This document shows positions 1 through 9,699 of a stretch of DNA of 64,000 bases, piece after piece. The position numbers and the translations under genes were made by a program. Within the stretch, counting starts at the first letter, position 1. Every line of letters starts with the position of its first letter. Source of the DNA: Alteromonas pelagimontana (GTDB taxonomy: Bacteria; Pseudomonadota; Gammaproteobacteria; Enterobacterales; Alteromonadaceae); the NCBI RefSeq assembly GCF_002499975.2, contig NZ_CP052766.1, forward strand, positions 4,092,001 through 4,156,000, given 5' to 3'. The notes beneath the pieces were generated by a model. It saw nothing but the letters and a program-made list of their open reading frames with translations, made no database searches and was not told the DNA's origin.

Positions 1-964
1 ACGCTTCATGGAGCGTTATGCTCCTAATGCTAAAGATTTGGCAGGTCGTGATGTTGTAGCTCGTTCCATGATGACAGAAATTCGTGAAGGCAGGGGTTGT
101 GATGGCCCGTGGGGTACCCATCTTAAGTTGAAGCTCGATCATTTGGGTAAAGACGTACTTGAATCTCGTCTACCCGGTATTCTTGAGCTTTCGCGCACTT
201 TTGCGCACGTAGATCCTGTGAAAGAGCCAATTCCCGTTATACCGACTTGTCACTATATGATGGGCGGTATACCTACTAACGTTCATGGTCAAGCGTTACG
301 CGTGGACGAGAACGGCCAGGATGTAGTGGTAAAAGGTTTATTTGCTTGTGGTGAGATTGCGTGTGTATCTGTGCACGGCGCCAATCGCCTGGGTGGAAAC
401 TCGTTACTCGATTTGGTGGTATTTGGTCGCGCAACTGGCTTGCATCTGGGCGAAACGCTTAGCGAAATGGCCCCAACTCGTGATGCGTCAAACTCTGACA
501 TTGAAGCAGCTATGTCTCGATTTAATCGCTGGGAAGGGTCCGAGAAGGGCAAGGGAGAAGATCCTGTTCAGATCAAAAAGGATATGCAGGAATGCATGCA
601 GCTTAATTTTTCAGTGTTTCGTGAAGGCGATTCCATGGCAGATGGCCTCACCCAGCTAAAAGAAATTCGTGAAAGATTGCAACATGCGCGCTTAGACGAT
701 AAGAGTCAGGATTTCAACACGCAACGTATTGAGTGCCTTGAGTTGGATAATTTGATGGAAACAGCCTATTGTACAGCCGTTGCCGCAAACTTTAGAACGG
801 AAAGTCGCGGCGCGCACAGTCGGTTTGATTATCCAGATCGAGATGACGACAACTGGTTGTGCCACTCCATTTATCGGCCTGAGTCTGAATCAATGCGTAA
901 ACGTGAGGTCAATATGGCGCCGAAGTTACGGGAAGCGTTTCCACCTAAAGTGCGTTCGTATTAA
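1..964 (+). CDS. sdhA: Succinate dehydrogenase flavoprotein subunit, C-terminal part (cut by window start)
   Basis: This is the FAD-carrying catalytic subunit of respiratory complex II, which oxidises succinate to fumarate at the inner membrane. The frame is already open at base 2 and about 320 of the usual ~590 residues are present, so the N-terminal FAD-binding half lies outside the window. Visible hallmarks are the [13 protein letters not shown] segment, the [12 protein letters not shown] active-site region, the [13 protein letters not shown] motif and the [18 protein letters not shown] region, all close to Escherichia coli SdhA. The ending FPPKVRSY matches the family C-terminus. The gene is 14 bases upstream of sdhB in the same operon. 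I am very sure of the identity. Confidence 0.98.
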   Translation, partial: RFMERYAPNAKDLAGRDVVARSMMTEIREGRGCDGPWGTHLKLKLDHLGKDVLESRLPGILELSRTFAHVDPVKEPIPVIPTCHYMMGGIPTNVHGQALRVDENGQDVVVKGLFACGEIACVSVHGANRLGGNSLLDLVVFGRATGLHLGETLSEMAPTRDASNSDIEAAMSRFNRWEGSEKGKGEDPVQIKKDMQECMQLNFSVFREGDSMADGLTQLKEIRERLQHARLDDKSQDFNTQRIECLELDNLMETAYCTAVAANFRTESRGAHSRFDYPDRDDDNWLCHSIYRPESESMRKREVNMAPKLREAFPPKVRSY

Positions 965-978
965 AAGAGGTAAAAATC

Positions 979-1689
979 ATGCAAATGTTTTTTTCGATTT
1001 ATCGCTATAATCCAGATGTTGATAACGCGCCACGAATGCAGGACTATGCGCTGGAAGTGGAAGAAGGTCAGGATATGATGGTGCTAGATGCACTGATAGC
1101 ATTAAAAGAGCAGGATCCATCGTTATCATTTCGTCGTTCATGCCGCGAGGGAGTCTGTGGTTCTGACGGTATGAATTTAAATGGGAAAAATGGTCTAGCT
1201 TGTATTACTCCCCTTTCTGCACTGGGTAAAGGCAAGATTGTAATTCGTCCGCTTCCTGGTTTACCGGTTATTCGCGACTTAGTTGTGGATATGACCCAGT
1301 TCTTTAAGCAATACGAAAAAGTTAAGCCGTTTCTAATTAATGATCACAAGCAGCCTCCTGCAGGAGAAAACCTGCAATCTCCTGAAGAGCGGGCTAAGCT
1401 TGATGGATTATATGAATGTATTCTCTGTGCCTGTTGCTCAAGCTCATGCCCATCGTTTTGGTGGAATCCAGAAAAGTTTATCGGTCCTGCGGGTTTGCTT
1501 CATGCGTATCGTTTCATAGCGGATACTCGCGACACAGCAACAGAAGAGCGTTTAAACGACCTTGATGATGCATTTAGCGTTTTCCGCTGTCATAGTATCA
1601 TGAATTGTGTGAGTGTTTGTCCGAAAGGATTAAACCCGACAAAAGCTATCGGCCATATCAAGTCGCTGCTTTTGCAACGGGCTGTTTAG
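979..1689 (+). CDS. sdhB: Succinate dehydrogenase iron-sulfur subunit
   Basis: SdhB passes electrons from the FAD of SdhA through three iron-sulfur clusters to ubiquinone. The 236-residue length is normal. The plant-type 2Fe-2S ligands are seen in SCREGVCGSDGMNLNGKNGLAC, split here as CREGVC and a later Cys; the 4Fe-4S and 3Fe-4S ligands are in CILCACCSSSCP and CHSIMNCVSVCPKGLNP. The ATG at 979 follows an AGAGG ribosome-binding site. The gene follows sdhA closely and is followed by a hairpin with a T-run, so the sdh unit can end here although suc genes continue on the same strand. Confidence 0.98.
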   Translation: MQMFFSIYRYNPDVDNAPRMQDYALEVEEGQDMMVLDALIALKEQDPSLSFRRSCREGVCGSDGMNLNGKNGLACITPLSALGKGKIVIRPLPGLPVIRDLVVDMTQFFKQYEKVKPFLINDHKQPPAGENLQSPEERAKLDGLYECILCACCSSSCPSFWWNPEKFIGPAGLLHAYRFIADTRDTATEERLNDLDDAFSVFRCHSIMNCVSVCPKGLNPTKAIGHIKSLLLQRAV

Positions 1690-1732
1690 TACTATTTTCT
1701 GCGAAATATTGTATTGCAGATAGTAATGCTTT

Positions 1733-1767
1733 AAATGGCCATCCATCCGGGATGGCTATTTTTTTTA
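1733..1767 (+). terminator. Intrinsic terminator after sdhB
   Basis: GCCATCC (1738-1744) pairs with GGATGGC (1750-1756) around a five-base loop, followed by TATTTTTTTT. It lies 44 bases past the sdhB stop and before sucA, so it probably separates or attenuates between sdh and suc transcription. Confidence 0.85.
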
Positions 1768-1857
1768 TATGCGGGCTAAATGGTTGGTTCTGAAATCAAT
1801 AACGGTCATAATAGACGCTCGTGTTATTTAGTTCATAAAACGTAGCAAGGCACAATA

Positions 1858-4680
1858 ATGCAAGAAAGCGTGATGAAAGCGTGGTGGGATTCTTCACATA
1901 TGGCTGGCGCAAATGCAGCTTATGTTGAACAATTGTACGAGGCGTACCTTGAAGATCCCCAAAGCGTGTCCGATTCCTGGCGCCAAGTTTTCGATAGCCT
2001 ACCTAAGGTCGATGGCGTTGAGTTAGAAAGCAACCACTCCACTATCCGGGAGCAGTTTAAAAAACTCGCTGCCTTGGGGCCCGCCGCCAGAATGAGTAGT
2101 ACGCCAGCCTCTAATAGTGCTGCGGTTTCTGATGAACGTCAGGTTAAAGTGTTGCAGTTGATCAACGCCTATCGTTTTCGAGGCCATCAGCATGCGAATC
2201 TCGATCCCTTGGGCCTGTGGAAGCAACCTCGCGTACGCGATTTGGAATTAAGCCACCACAATTTATCGGAAGATGATTTTGACTCCATCTTCAACGTCGG
2301 ATCTTATGCGATTGGCAAAGACACCATGTCGTTGGGTGAATTATTTAAATCGCTGAACCGAACCTACTGCGGTTCTATCGGTGCAGAATATATGCATATC
2401 ACCGATACCGAACAAAAGCGTTGGCTACAACAGCGTATCGAGTCGGTGCAATCGAAGCCTGAAGTAGCGAAAGAAGAAAAACTTGCGCTGCTAAAAGGTT
2501 TGACCGCTGCAGATGGAATGGAAAAGTATCTGGGCGCGAAATTTACTGGCGCTAAGCGTTTTTCGCTTGAAGGCGGTGATGCACTCATCCCCATGCTTAA
2601 AGGCTTGATTACAGAAGCAGGCGTCGTGGGTACGAAAGAAGTCGTTATCGGTATGGCACACCGTGGGCGTCTTAATGTTCTTGTGAACGTATTAGGTAAA
2701 AATCCTTCTGTACTGTTTGATGAGTTTTCAGGTAAGCATGATAATACGCTGGGCTCAGGTGACGTAAAATATCATGCAGGATTTTCATCTGACTTTGCGA
2801 CTCCTGGCGGCAACGTTCACTTGGCGCTGGCATTTAACCCCTCTCATTTGGAAATTGTTAATCCAGTAGTCATGGGCTCTGTTCGTGCTCGAATGGATCG
2901 CCGCAGTAACGATTCCCACAAAGTATTACCAATCACCCTTCACGGTGATTCGGCCATTGCCGGACAGGGCGTGGTGCAAGAAACGTTTAACATGTCGCAA
3001 ACTCGTGGTTTTGCCGTTGGCGGAACCGTGCGCATCGTTATAAACAATCAGGTAGGTTTCACTACATCTAAACTGGAAGATACCCGTTCTACCCAGTATT
3101 GTACCGATATTGCGAAAATGGTACAGGCTCCCATCTTTCATGTTAATTCCGACGATCCAGAAGCGGTACAATTTGTAACCAAGCTGGCATTGGATTATCG
3201 AAATAAGTTCAAAAGAGATGTTGTCATCGACCTGGTTTGCTACCGTCGCCATGGCCATAATGAAGCCGACGAACCAAACGCAACACAGCCTTTGATGTAT
3301 CAGAAAATTCAGAAGCATCCGGTTCCCCGTCAGTTGTATGCAGATCAGCTAATTGCTGAGGGTGTTATCAAAGAGCAGGATGCCCAGAAACTTATTGATG
3401 ATTATCGTGCCGCACTAGATCATGGCGCTTGTGTGGTTGATGAGTGGCGTCCAATGACAGAACATTCCGTAGACTGGACCCCCTATATTGGCCATGACTG
3501 GGATGCGCCGTATGACGGCAAAGTGAGCGTTGATAAACTTAAAGAATTAGGTGAGAGAATCACCAGCTATCCAGAAGGCGTGAAGCTCCAGTCTCGTGTA
3601 AATAAGCTATATCAAGATCGTAAAGCGATGATGACTGGTGAGAAGAAGCTCGATTGGGGTATGGCCGAGACATTGGCTTACGCTACTATTGTCGATATTG
3701 GTAATGATATTCGGATGACTGGCCAGGATTCTGGTCGTGGAACCTTCTTCCACCGTCATGCAGTTTTACATAATCAAACCGATGGCAGCACCTTTATCCC
3801 CTTGCAGCATGTGAGAGAAGGACAGGGTGATATCGAGATTTACGATTCGGTCCTATCTGAAGAAGCCGTCATGGCATTTGAGTACGGTTTCGCCACTGCT
3901 GAGCCTTCATGTTTGACAATTTGGGAAGCGCAGTTTGGTGACTTCGCAAACGGCGCGCAAGTCGTATTCGACCAGTTTTTAAGTTCCGGCGAAGCAAAAT
4001 GGGGGCGTCTGTGTGGTTTGACCGTGTTATTGCCCCACGGATATGAAGGGCAGGGACCAGAGCATAGTTCTGCGCGACTTGAGCGATTCCTCCAATTATG
4101 TGCTGATCACAACTGGCAAGTCTGTGTACCATCTACACCTGCCCAGGTATTTAATATGTTGCGGCGCCAGGTTATCAGACCAATGCGGAAGCCGTTGATC
4201 GTGATGTCTCCCAAGTCGTTATTGCGGCATCCGTTAGCCACTTCTACATTAGAAGAATTAGCTGAAGGTGTATTTCATAACGTCATTGGTGAAATAGATG
4301 ATCTGAATCCTTCTGAGGTTAAGCGCGTAGTAATGTGTTCAGGAAAAGTTTACTACGACTTACTTGATCAACGTCGTAAAAATGAGCAAACCGATGTGGC
4401 GATCATACGTTTAGAGCAACTTTATCCTTTCCCGCAGGAAGAATGCGCGAAAATCGTTGCTAATTACAGTCACGTAAAAGATTGGGTTTGGTGTCAGGAA
4501 GAGCCGCAGAATCAGGGTGCGTGGTATTCCAGTCAGCACCATTTCTGGCAAGCCATTCCTGAAGGCGCCCATTTGACCTATGCAGGTCGTGAAGCTTCAG
4601 CTTCGCCTGCGGTTGGCTATGTTTCCGTTCACAACCAGCAACAGAAGGCCCTGGTTGAAGACGCACTCACTATTAAATAA
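1858..4680 (+). CDS. sucA: 2-oxoglutarate dehydrogenase E1 component
   Basis: E1 is the thiamine-diphosphate-dependent decarboxylase of the 2-oxoglutarate dehydrogenase complex, which makes succinyl-CoA in the TCA cycle. At 940 residues it has the normal length. Family features include the N-terminal AYVEQLYEAYLEDP segment that binds E2, the GMAHRGRLNVLVNVLGK motif, the ThDP-region HGDSAIAGQGVVQET and the CYRRHGHNEADEP motif. The ATG at 1858 is preceded by a weak AAGGCA site; an alternative start at codon 6 (ATG) would only trim five residues. sucB begins 9 bases after its stop, so E1 and E2 are co-transcribed. The lipoamide dehydrogenase (E3) gene is not in the window. Confidence 0.97.
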   Translation: MQESVMKAWWDSSHMAGANAAYVEQLYEAYLEDPQSVSDSWRQVFDSLPKVDGVELESNHSTIREQFKKLAALGPAARMSSTPASNSAAVSDERQVKVLQLINAYRFRGHQHANLDPLGLWKQPRVRDLELSHHNLSEDDFDSIFNVGSYAIGKDTMSLGELFKSLNRTYCGSIGAEYMHITDTEQKRWLQQRIESVQSKPEVAKEEKLALLKGLTAADGMEKYLGAKFTGAKRFSLEGGDALIPMLKGLITEAGVVGTKEVVIGMAHRGRLNVLVNVLGKNPSVLFDEFSGKHDNTLGSGDVKYHAGFSSDFATPGGNVHLALAFNPSHLEIVNPVVMGSVRARMDRRSNDSHKVLPITLHGDSAIAGQGVVQETFNMSQTRGFAVGGTVRIVINNQVGFTTSKLEDTRSTQYCTDIAKMVQAPIFHVNSDDPEAVQFVTKLALDYRNKFKRDVVIDLVCYRRHGHNEADEPNATQPLMYQKIQKHPVPRQLYADQLIAEGVIKEQDAQKLIDDYRAALDHGACVVDEWRPMTEHSVDWTPYIGHDWDAPYDGKVSVDKLKELGERITSYPEGVKLQSRVNKLYQDRKAMMTGEKKLDWGMAETLAYATIVDIGNDIRMTGQDSGRGTFFHRHAVLHNQTDGSTFIPLQHVREGQGDIEIYDSVLSEEAVMAFEYGFATAEPSCLTIWEAQFGDFANGAQVVFDQFLSSGEAKWGRLCGLTVLLPHGYEGQGPEHSSARLERFLQLCADHNWQVCVPSTPAQVFNMLRRQVIRPMRKPLIVMSPKSLLRHPLATSTLEELAEGVFHNVIGEIDDLNPSEVKRVVMCSGKVYYDLLDQRRKNEQTDVAIIRLEQLYPFPQEECAKIVANYSHVKDWVWCQEEPQNQGAWYSSQHHFWQAIPEGAHLTYAGREASASPAVGYVSVHNQQQKALVEDALTIK

Positions 4681-4689
4681 GGAACAAAG

Positions 4690-6234
4690 ATGACAATAGA
4701 GATAAAAGTTCCGGTCTTACCTGAGTCAGTTGCCGATGCCACCATTGCAACCTGGCATGTGAAGGCCGGTGACACAGTTAAGCGCGATCAGAACCTGGTT
4801 GATATTGAAACAGATAAAGTCGTTCTGGAAGTTGTTGCTCCTGCCGACGGCGTTGTTGGTGAAATTCTTGATGAAGAAGGCGCTACTGTTTTAGGTGAGC
4901 AAGTGATTGCTAAATTACAAGAAGGTGGTAAGGCAGCATCGGCCTCATCAGACAATACGTCTTCCAAAGAAGAACCTAAAACTGCTTCCCATGAAAAGGT
5001 AGAGGCTACTACATCTAACGAAAGTGCTTCTGGTAAAACTAGTGAAGTAAAAGTTCCTGTTCTGCCTGAATCTGTCGCTGATGCCACTATTGCCACTTGG
5101 CATGTTCAGCCTGGTGAAACGGTAAAACGTGATCAAAACCTGGTGGATATTGAAACCGATAAAGTGGTGTTAGAGGTCGTTGCGCCTGCTGATGGTTCTA
5201 TTAGCGAAATTCTTGCAGAAGAAGGCGCAACAGTTACCGCTGAAGAAGTCATTGCAAAGTTTGTTGAAGGTGCATCCTCAGGCGCTTCTGCACAAGCACA
5301 AGTGAAATCCGATTCTACGGATGCAGACGATAGCGACAGCAGCGACGCACTTAGCCCTTCTGTTCGCCGTTTATTGTCTGAAAAAGGGATTGACGCAAAC
5401 AAAATTAAAGGAACAGGCAAAAACGGCCGTATTACCAAAGAAGACGTTGAGCAGTATTTGAAATCCGATAGCGATGCGAAGAAAACGGCTTCTGCCCCAG
5501 CTAAAGATAGCGGTGATTCACTGCCAACGGGTGAACGTACGGAAAAACGCGTTCCTATGACTCGTTTGCGTAAGACCATCGCGACGCGCCTCCTAGAAGC
5601 AAAAAATTCTACCGCGATGCTTACCACATTCAACGAAGTTAACATGAAACCTATCATGGAACTTCGTAAGCAATATCAGGAAAGCTTTGAAAAACGTCAC
5701 GGTATTCGTTTAGGCTTTATGTCCTTTTACGTCAAAGCAGTGACAGAAGCCCTGAAACGTTTCCCTGATGTCAATGCCTCTATTGATGGCGACGATATTT
5801 GTTATCATAACTATTTCGATATTTCTATTGCCGTATCTACTCCTCGCGGTTTGGTTACACCAGTATTGAAAGATACCGATACTTTGGGAATGGCAGGTAT
5901 TGAAAAAGGCATTAAAGATCTCGCCATTAAAGGCCGTGATGGCAAACTTGCTATGGCTGACCTGCAGGGTGGGAACTTTACTATTACTAACGGTGGTGTG
6001 TTTGGTTCACTGATGTCGACGCCGATCATCAATCCACCACAAAGCGCAATTTTAGGTATGCATAAAATTCAAGACCGTCCAATGGCAGTGGATGGCAAAG
6101 TTGAAATTTTACCTATGATGTATTTAGCGCTGTCTTATGACCATCGTATTGTTGATGGCAAAGAATCGGTGGGCTTTCTGGTAACTGTAAAAGAGATGCT
6201 GGAAGATCCGACACGTCTGTTGCTGGACGTATAA
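4690..6234 (+). CDS. sucB: Dihydrolipoyllysine succinyltransferase (E2) with two lipoyl domains
   Basis: E2 forms the core of the 2-oxoglutarate dehydrogenase complex and transfers the succinyl group to CoA. It is 514 residues, about 110 more than E. coli SucB, because the N-terminal lipoyl domain is duplicated. Domain 1 spans about residues 3-78 with the lipoylated lysine at K43 (ETDKVVLEV). Domain 2 spans about 118-195 with the same motif at K158. Acidic, Ser/Thr-rich linkers follow each. A peripheral subunit-binding domain (about 220-256) and the acyltransferase domain with DHRIVDG near the end complete the protein. The two lipoyl copies are almost identical in protein but differ at many third codon positions, so the duplication is old and maintained. 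RBS is GGAAC before the ATG. Confidence 0.96.
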   Translation: MTIEIKVPVLPESVADATIATWHVKAGDTVKRDQNLVDIETDKVVLEVVAPADGVVGEILDEEGATVLGEQVIAKLQEGGKAASASSDNTSSKEEPKTASHEKVEATTSNESASGKTSEVKVPVLPESVADATIATWHVQPGETVKRDQNLVDIETDKVVLEVVAPADGSISEILAEEGATVTAEEVIAKFVEGASSGASAQAQVKSDSTDADDSDSSDALSPSVRRLLSEKGIDANKIKGTGKNGRITKEDVEQYLKSDSDAKKTASAPAKDSGDSLPTGERTEKRVPMTRLRKTIATRLLEAKNSTAMLTTFNEVNMKPIMELRKQYQESFEKRHGIRLGFMSFYVKAVTEALKRFPDVNASIDGDDICYHNYFDISIAVSTPRGLVTPVLKDTDTLGMAGIEKGIKDLAIKGRDGKLAMADLQGGNFTITNGGVFGSLMSTPIINPPQSAILGMHKIQDRPMAVDGKVEILPMMYLALSYDHRIVDGKESVGFLVTVKEMLEDPTRLLLDV

Positions 6235-6386
6235 GATTCTATTTCAAAAAATTGTGTGCGGATAGATGCTTTGGTTTTCCAGAGCATTTATCAATCACAG
6301 CGCTGGTATTTATCCTATAATATCAGCCAAGCTAATCAAGTCGCGGACCGCGGCTTTTGTCTTACTAAAAATCGGATAGAAACACC

Positions 6387-7553
6387 ATGAATTTGCATGA
6401 ATACCAAGGTAAGCAGCTATTCAAAGAATACGGTTTACCTGTTTCTGAAGGATACGCAACTGATTCTCCTGAAGAAGCTGCAGAAGCAGCGGACCGCATT
6501 GGCGGCGGAGAATGGGTGGTAAAATGTCAGGTCCACGCAGGTGGACGCGGTAAAGCCGGCGGCGTCAAACTCGTGAAGACTAAAGATGAAATTCGCGCGT
6601 TTGCAGAAAAATGGCTTGGCAAAAATTTGGTGACCTTTCAGACTGACGAAAAAGGTCAGCCGGTCAGCAAAATTCTGGTAGAGTCTTGCACCGATATCGC
6701 CAATGAACTCTACCTTGGTGCTGTTGTTGATCGCGCATCACGTCGTGTCGTTTTCATGGCTTCTACAGAAGGTGGAGTCGAAATTGAAACGGTAGCGGAA
6801 GAGACACCAGAAAAAATCCTAAAAGCTGAAATCGATCCTATCGTTGGCCCTCAACCTTACCAAGCGCGCGAAATGGCGTTTAAACTTGGGTTAGAAGGCG
6901 TTCAGGTTAAGCAGTTTACGCAAATTTTCCTGGGTCTTGCAAAGATGTTCGAAGATTTGGACTTAGCATTAATCGAAATCAACCCGCTCGTAATTAAAGC
7001 TGATGGTAATCTTCATTGCTTAGATGCCAAGTTAGGTGTTGATGGCAACGCGCTTTATCGCCAGAAGAAAGTAAAAGAAATGCATGATCCTTCACAGGAA
7101 GATGCTCGTGAAGCTCATGCTGCTGCTTTTGAACTTAACTATGTGGCATTAGATGGAAACGTCGGTTGTATGGTTAATGGTGCGGGTCTGGCTATGGGAA
7201 CGATGGATATCGTTAACCTGCATGGTGGCAAACCTGCTAACTTCCTTGACGTTGGTGGCGGTGCGACCAAAGAACGTGTTGCTGAAGCTTTCAAAATTAT
7301 TCTTTCTGATGCCAATGTTAAAGCGGTATTGGTAAACATCTTTGGCGGCATTGTTCGTTGTGACATGATTGCTGAAGGCATTATCGGTGCTGTGAAAGAA
7401 GTTGGTGTAAATGTACCTGTAGTTGTTCGTCTTGAAGGTACTAATGCTGAGCTAGGTCGTAAAGTTCTAGCTGACTCAGGTTTGGATATTATCGCTGCAA
7501 GCAGTCTTACAGACGCAGCTCAGCAAGTTGTTAAAGCTGCGGAGGGCAAATAA
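6387..7553 (+). CDS. sucC: Succinyl-CoA synthetase beta subunit (ADP-forming)
   Basis: SucC binds the nucleotide and, with SucD, converts succinyl-CoA to succinate with substrate-level phosphorylation. The 388-residue length is standard. The start [12 protein letters not shown] and the ATP-grasp segment [13 protein letters not shown] are diagnostic, and the [13 protein letters not shown] and [15 protein letters not shown] segments belong to the C-terminal flavodoxin-like domain. It lies 152 bases after sucB, enough for its own promoter, although I see no strong terminator between them. Its TAA overlaps the ATG of sucD by one base (TAATG), which implies translational coupling. Confidence 0.98.
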   Translation: MNLHEYQGKQLFKEYGLPVSEGYATDSPEEAAEAADRIGGGEWVVKCQVHAGGRGKAGGVKLVKTKDEIRAFAEKWLGKNLVTFQTDEKGQPVSKILVESCTDIANELYLGAVVDRASRRVVFMASTEGGVEIETVAEETPEKILKAEIDPIVGPQPYQAREMAFKLGLEGVQVKQFTQIFLGLAKMFEDLDLALIEINPLVIKADGNLHCLDAKLGVDGNALYRQKKVKEMHDPSQEDAREAHAAAFELNYVALDGNVGCMVNGAGLAMGTMDIVNLHGGKPANFLDVGGGATKERVAEAFKIILSDANVKAVLVNIFGGIVRCDMIAEGIIGAVKEVGVNVPVVVRLEGTNAELGRKVLADSGLDIIAASSLTDAAQQVVKAAEGK

Positions 7554-8425
7554 TGTCAGTACTAATAAATAAAGATACCAAAGTTATCTGTCAGGGATTT
7601 ACTGGCGGGCAAGGTACTTTTCATTCTGAACAAGCAATTGAATACGGTACGCAAATGGTTGGCGGCGTAACACCTGGAAAAGGTGGCACAACCCATTTAG
7701 GCCTTCCGGTATTTAATACCGTGCGTGAAGCAGTAGAGGCAACTGGTGCAACAGCAACGGTTATCTATGTACCAGCACCATTCTGCAAAGATTCAATTGT
7801 AGAAGCTGCAGATGCCGGTATCGAATTAATTGTTTGTATTACGGAAGGCATTCCTACCCTGGATATGCTGTATGTAAAAGAGTACGTAAACGCGAAAGGC
7901 GTGCGGATGATTGGTCCGAACTGTCCCGGTGTAATCACTCCGGGTGAATGTAAAATCGGTATCATGCCTGGTCATATTCATAAGCCCGGAAAAGTGGGTA
8001 TTGTATCCCGTTCTGGTACATTGACTTATGAAGCAGTAAAGCAAACCACAGATGAAGGTTTCGGACAATCTACTTGCGTAGGTATTGGTGGCGATCCTAT
8101 TCCAGGTTCTAACTTTATCGATATCTTGAAAATGTTTCAGGAAGATCCGAAGACTGAAGCGATTGTTATGATTGGTGAAATCGGCGGCACAGCTGAAGAA
8201 GAAGCAGCTGCGTTTATCAAAGAAAATGTCACCAAACCGGTCGTATCTTATATTGCTGGTGTAACAGCTCCTCCTGGGAAGCGTATGGGTCATGCTGGTG
8301 CAATTATAGCTGGCGGTAAGGGTACGGCTGACGATAAATTTGCTGCACTTGAGTCTGCAGGCGTAAAAACAGTACGTTCACTGGCTGATATCGGTAAAGC
8401 ACTACGCGAAGCTACTGGCTGGTAG
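7553..8425 (+). CDS. sucD: Succinyl-CoA synthetase alpha subunit
   Basis: SucD binds CoA and carries the phosphohistidine of succinyl-CoA synthetase. The 290-residue protein has the CoA-binding Rossmann start ([17 protein letters not shown]), the [20 protein letters not shown] motif and the [17 protein letters not shown] region that carries the catalytic histidine. It starts inside the sucC stop codon and is followed by a strong terminator, so it closes the sdh-suc block. Confidence 0.98.
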   Translation: MSVLINKDTKVICQGFTGGQGTFHSEQAIEYGTQMVGGVTPGKGGTTHLGLPVFNTVREAVEATGATATVIYVPAPFCKDSIVEAADAGIELIVCITEGIPTLDMLYVKEYVNAKGVRMIGPNCPGVITPGECKIGIMPGHIHKPGKVGIVSRSGTLTYEAVKQTTDEGFGQSTCVGIGGDPIPGSNFIDILKMFQEDPKTEAIVMIGEIGGTAEEEAAAFIKENVTKPVVSYIAGVTAPPGKRMGHAGAIIAGGKGTADDKFAALESAGVKTVRSLADIGKALREATGW

Positions 8426-8517
8426 TAATAATTATCGATTTTTATCTTATAAGCCGTTCGGGGTTAATATCTGGCAGGTAGCCGAACCATCCGAATGATA
8501 ATGCTTTTTAGGATTTC

Positions 8518-8554
8518 AAAATCCGATATCAGAGTTACTGATATCGGATTTTTT
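8518..8554 (+). terminator. Strong terminator after sucD
   Basis: AAAATCCGATATCAG (8518-8532) pairs perfectly with CTGATATCGGATTTT (8538-8552) around AGTTA, leading into a run of six T (8549-8554). The A-rich left arm could also serve the opposite strand. It ends the suc transcript about 95 bases past the sucD stop. A weaker inverted repeat (GTTCGG 8456-8461, CCGAAC 8482-8487) lies between. Confidence 0.93.
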
Positions 8555-9571
8555 CGTTTCTCTTCCCAAGCATAAAAAATCTTTACAAATTATGTCTCAC
8601 TCAGCCAGAGCTTTCCCATTTGTTGATAAAGAAGACATAGATCATTTGGATAGCTCCAAGGTAAATCCGACTGATGGGATTTGAAGAAGCAGGGCACCTG
8701 GGCCAGCAGAACTTTTCTGCGTTACATGATTTCGAATGGCGTAAATACTACGCAAGTAAACGTCTCGAACTGCAAAGCTCGGTTTTTTCTGAGTTGACTA
8801 CTTTTCTTTGCTGATCTAAATGCGGTTCTCGCTACCATTGGTGTCGAAAGCTATATTCGAAACATCCTCCACAAAGTGAATGGTGAGCATTAAGAATTAA
8901 GTCTATGAAGTTTTAGCTGCGATGAACGTAAGGTGTCTTCACCGCGTTATCAGTTCACGTAGATCCAACACCAGTGCACGCTGTCTCGGTTAACACTGTA
9001 AATTAGAAGAACAAGCAGATACCAACAGCAATCGGTCGGAGACGCTAGCGCAACTTCTTTGCTAACTCTCCACTTAAAATTGCGCAAACGGCTTCTCAGC
9101 TTTTCTTGCTGTTACCGGGGTAAATAATGATCCGCCTTAATCTGTGCTCATTCAGCGCGAGAAATTTTCAACTTTTGACTAACCGATTTCGCCAAGATTT
9201 TGCCTGGCTGAATCGAATGCAATTGACGCAGCTCTAAGCTGAAAAAGCCCCGCCCGAAGGAAGATAGAGGAATTTACTCTTCTATGTGATCTGCTTTTAC
9301 CTTCTGGCCGTTCTGAGTCCGCTGAGTTAACATTTGCCGGCAAGCCAGGGGCAGTAAAATTAGCTACTAACTGGTTTCCATTTGCTAAATTTTACGTTGA
9401 ATCAACTTTATATACGGCATTTAGACGATACCAGATGCACTAACAATAGCTCCTAGAGAAGATTTTCACCCTCTGCATCTGTTAAACAGTCGTCATTTCT
9501 TTTTGAAATCAACTTATGCAATAAGTGTTAACGGTTATGTTCAATGTTAACTAGATGTTTTTTAAATTTTA
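8555..9571. other. Gene-poor region with apparent coding debris
   Basis: About 1 kb without a convincing intact gene on either strand. It contains the broken ORF listed at 8674-8893 and, on the minus strand around 9100-9250, short readable stretches interrupted by stops (for example a stretch ending KLKISRAE just before a stop). This looks like decayed genes or a relic of a mobile element, but I cannot name the family. The last ~100 bases (AT-rich, several GTTAAC segments) are probably the upstream regulatory region of the TonB receptor. Confidence 0.5.
8674..8893 (+). pseudogene. Possible frameshifted small gene of unknown family
   Basis: A 46-codon ORF from ATG 8674 (MGFEEAGHLGQQNFSALHDF...) runs to a stop at 8812. 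In the next frame, starting around 8807, a protein-like stretch FADLNAVLATIGVESYIRNI continues for 28 codons to a stop at 8891. The two read smoothly together if one frameshift near the TTTTCTTTG run (8802-8810) is assumed, giving a ~74-residue product. I do not recognise the family. A sequencing error, a true pseudogene or chance are all possible. Confidence 0.35.
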
Positions 9572-9585
9572 TGAATACGTATGCA
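9572..9585 (+). promoter_or_regulatory. LacI-type (MalR-like) operator, copy 1
   Basis: TGAATACGTATGCA, a near-palindrome centred on TACGTA, lies 114 bases upstream of the first TonB receptor. The identical 14-mer in the same orientation occurs at three other places in the window, each upstream of a starch-related gene. LacI-family regulators typically bind such even, CG-centred palindromes; assignment to the LacI protein at 42684-43715 is inference. Confidence 0.82.
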
Positions 9586-9624
9586 GGGAATTGAGCTTAT
9601 AGGACCTTAAGGATAGGATTCAAG

Positions 9625-9687
9625 ATGATGACATGTGCCGTTACTAAATTGTCAAAAGAAGAATATGTGACGGTTTTCAGATATTAA
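9625..9687 (+). CDS. Possible 20-residue upstream ORF ahead of the TonB receptor
   Basis: ATGATG at 9625 follows AGGATAGGA at a plausible ribosome-binding distance and opens a 20-codon frame (MMTCAVTKLSKEEYVTVFRY) that stops at 9685, 12 bases before the receptor ATG. It could couple translation or act as a leader, or be chance in the 5' untranslated region. There is no homology evidence. Confidence 0.22.
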   Translation: MMTCAVTKLSKEEYVTVFRY

Positions 9688-9699
9688 TGGGACACCAAG

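Noticed and set aside
4788..5657. Open frames on the minus strand across sucB and similar long antisense frames elsewhere
   Set aside because: They mirror the codon pattern of the real genes, have low-complexity Ser/Thr-rich translations and no ribosome-binding sites.
6335..6360. GCGGACCGCGGCTTTT before sucC as a terminator
   Set aside because: The symmetric arms leave almost no loop and the T-run is only four bases.
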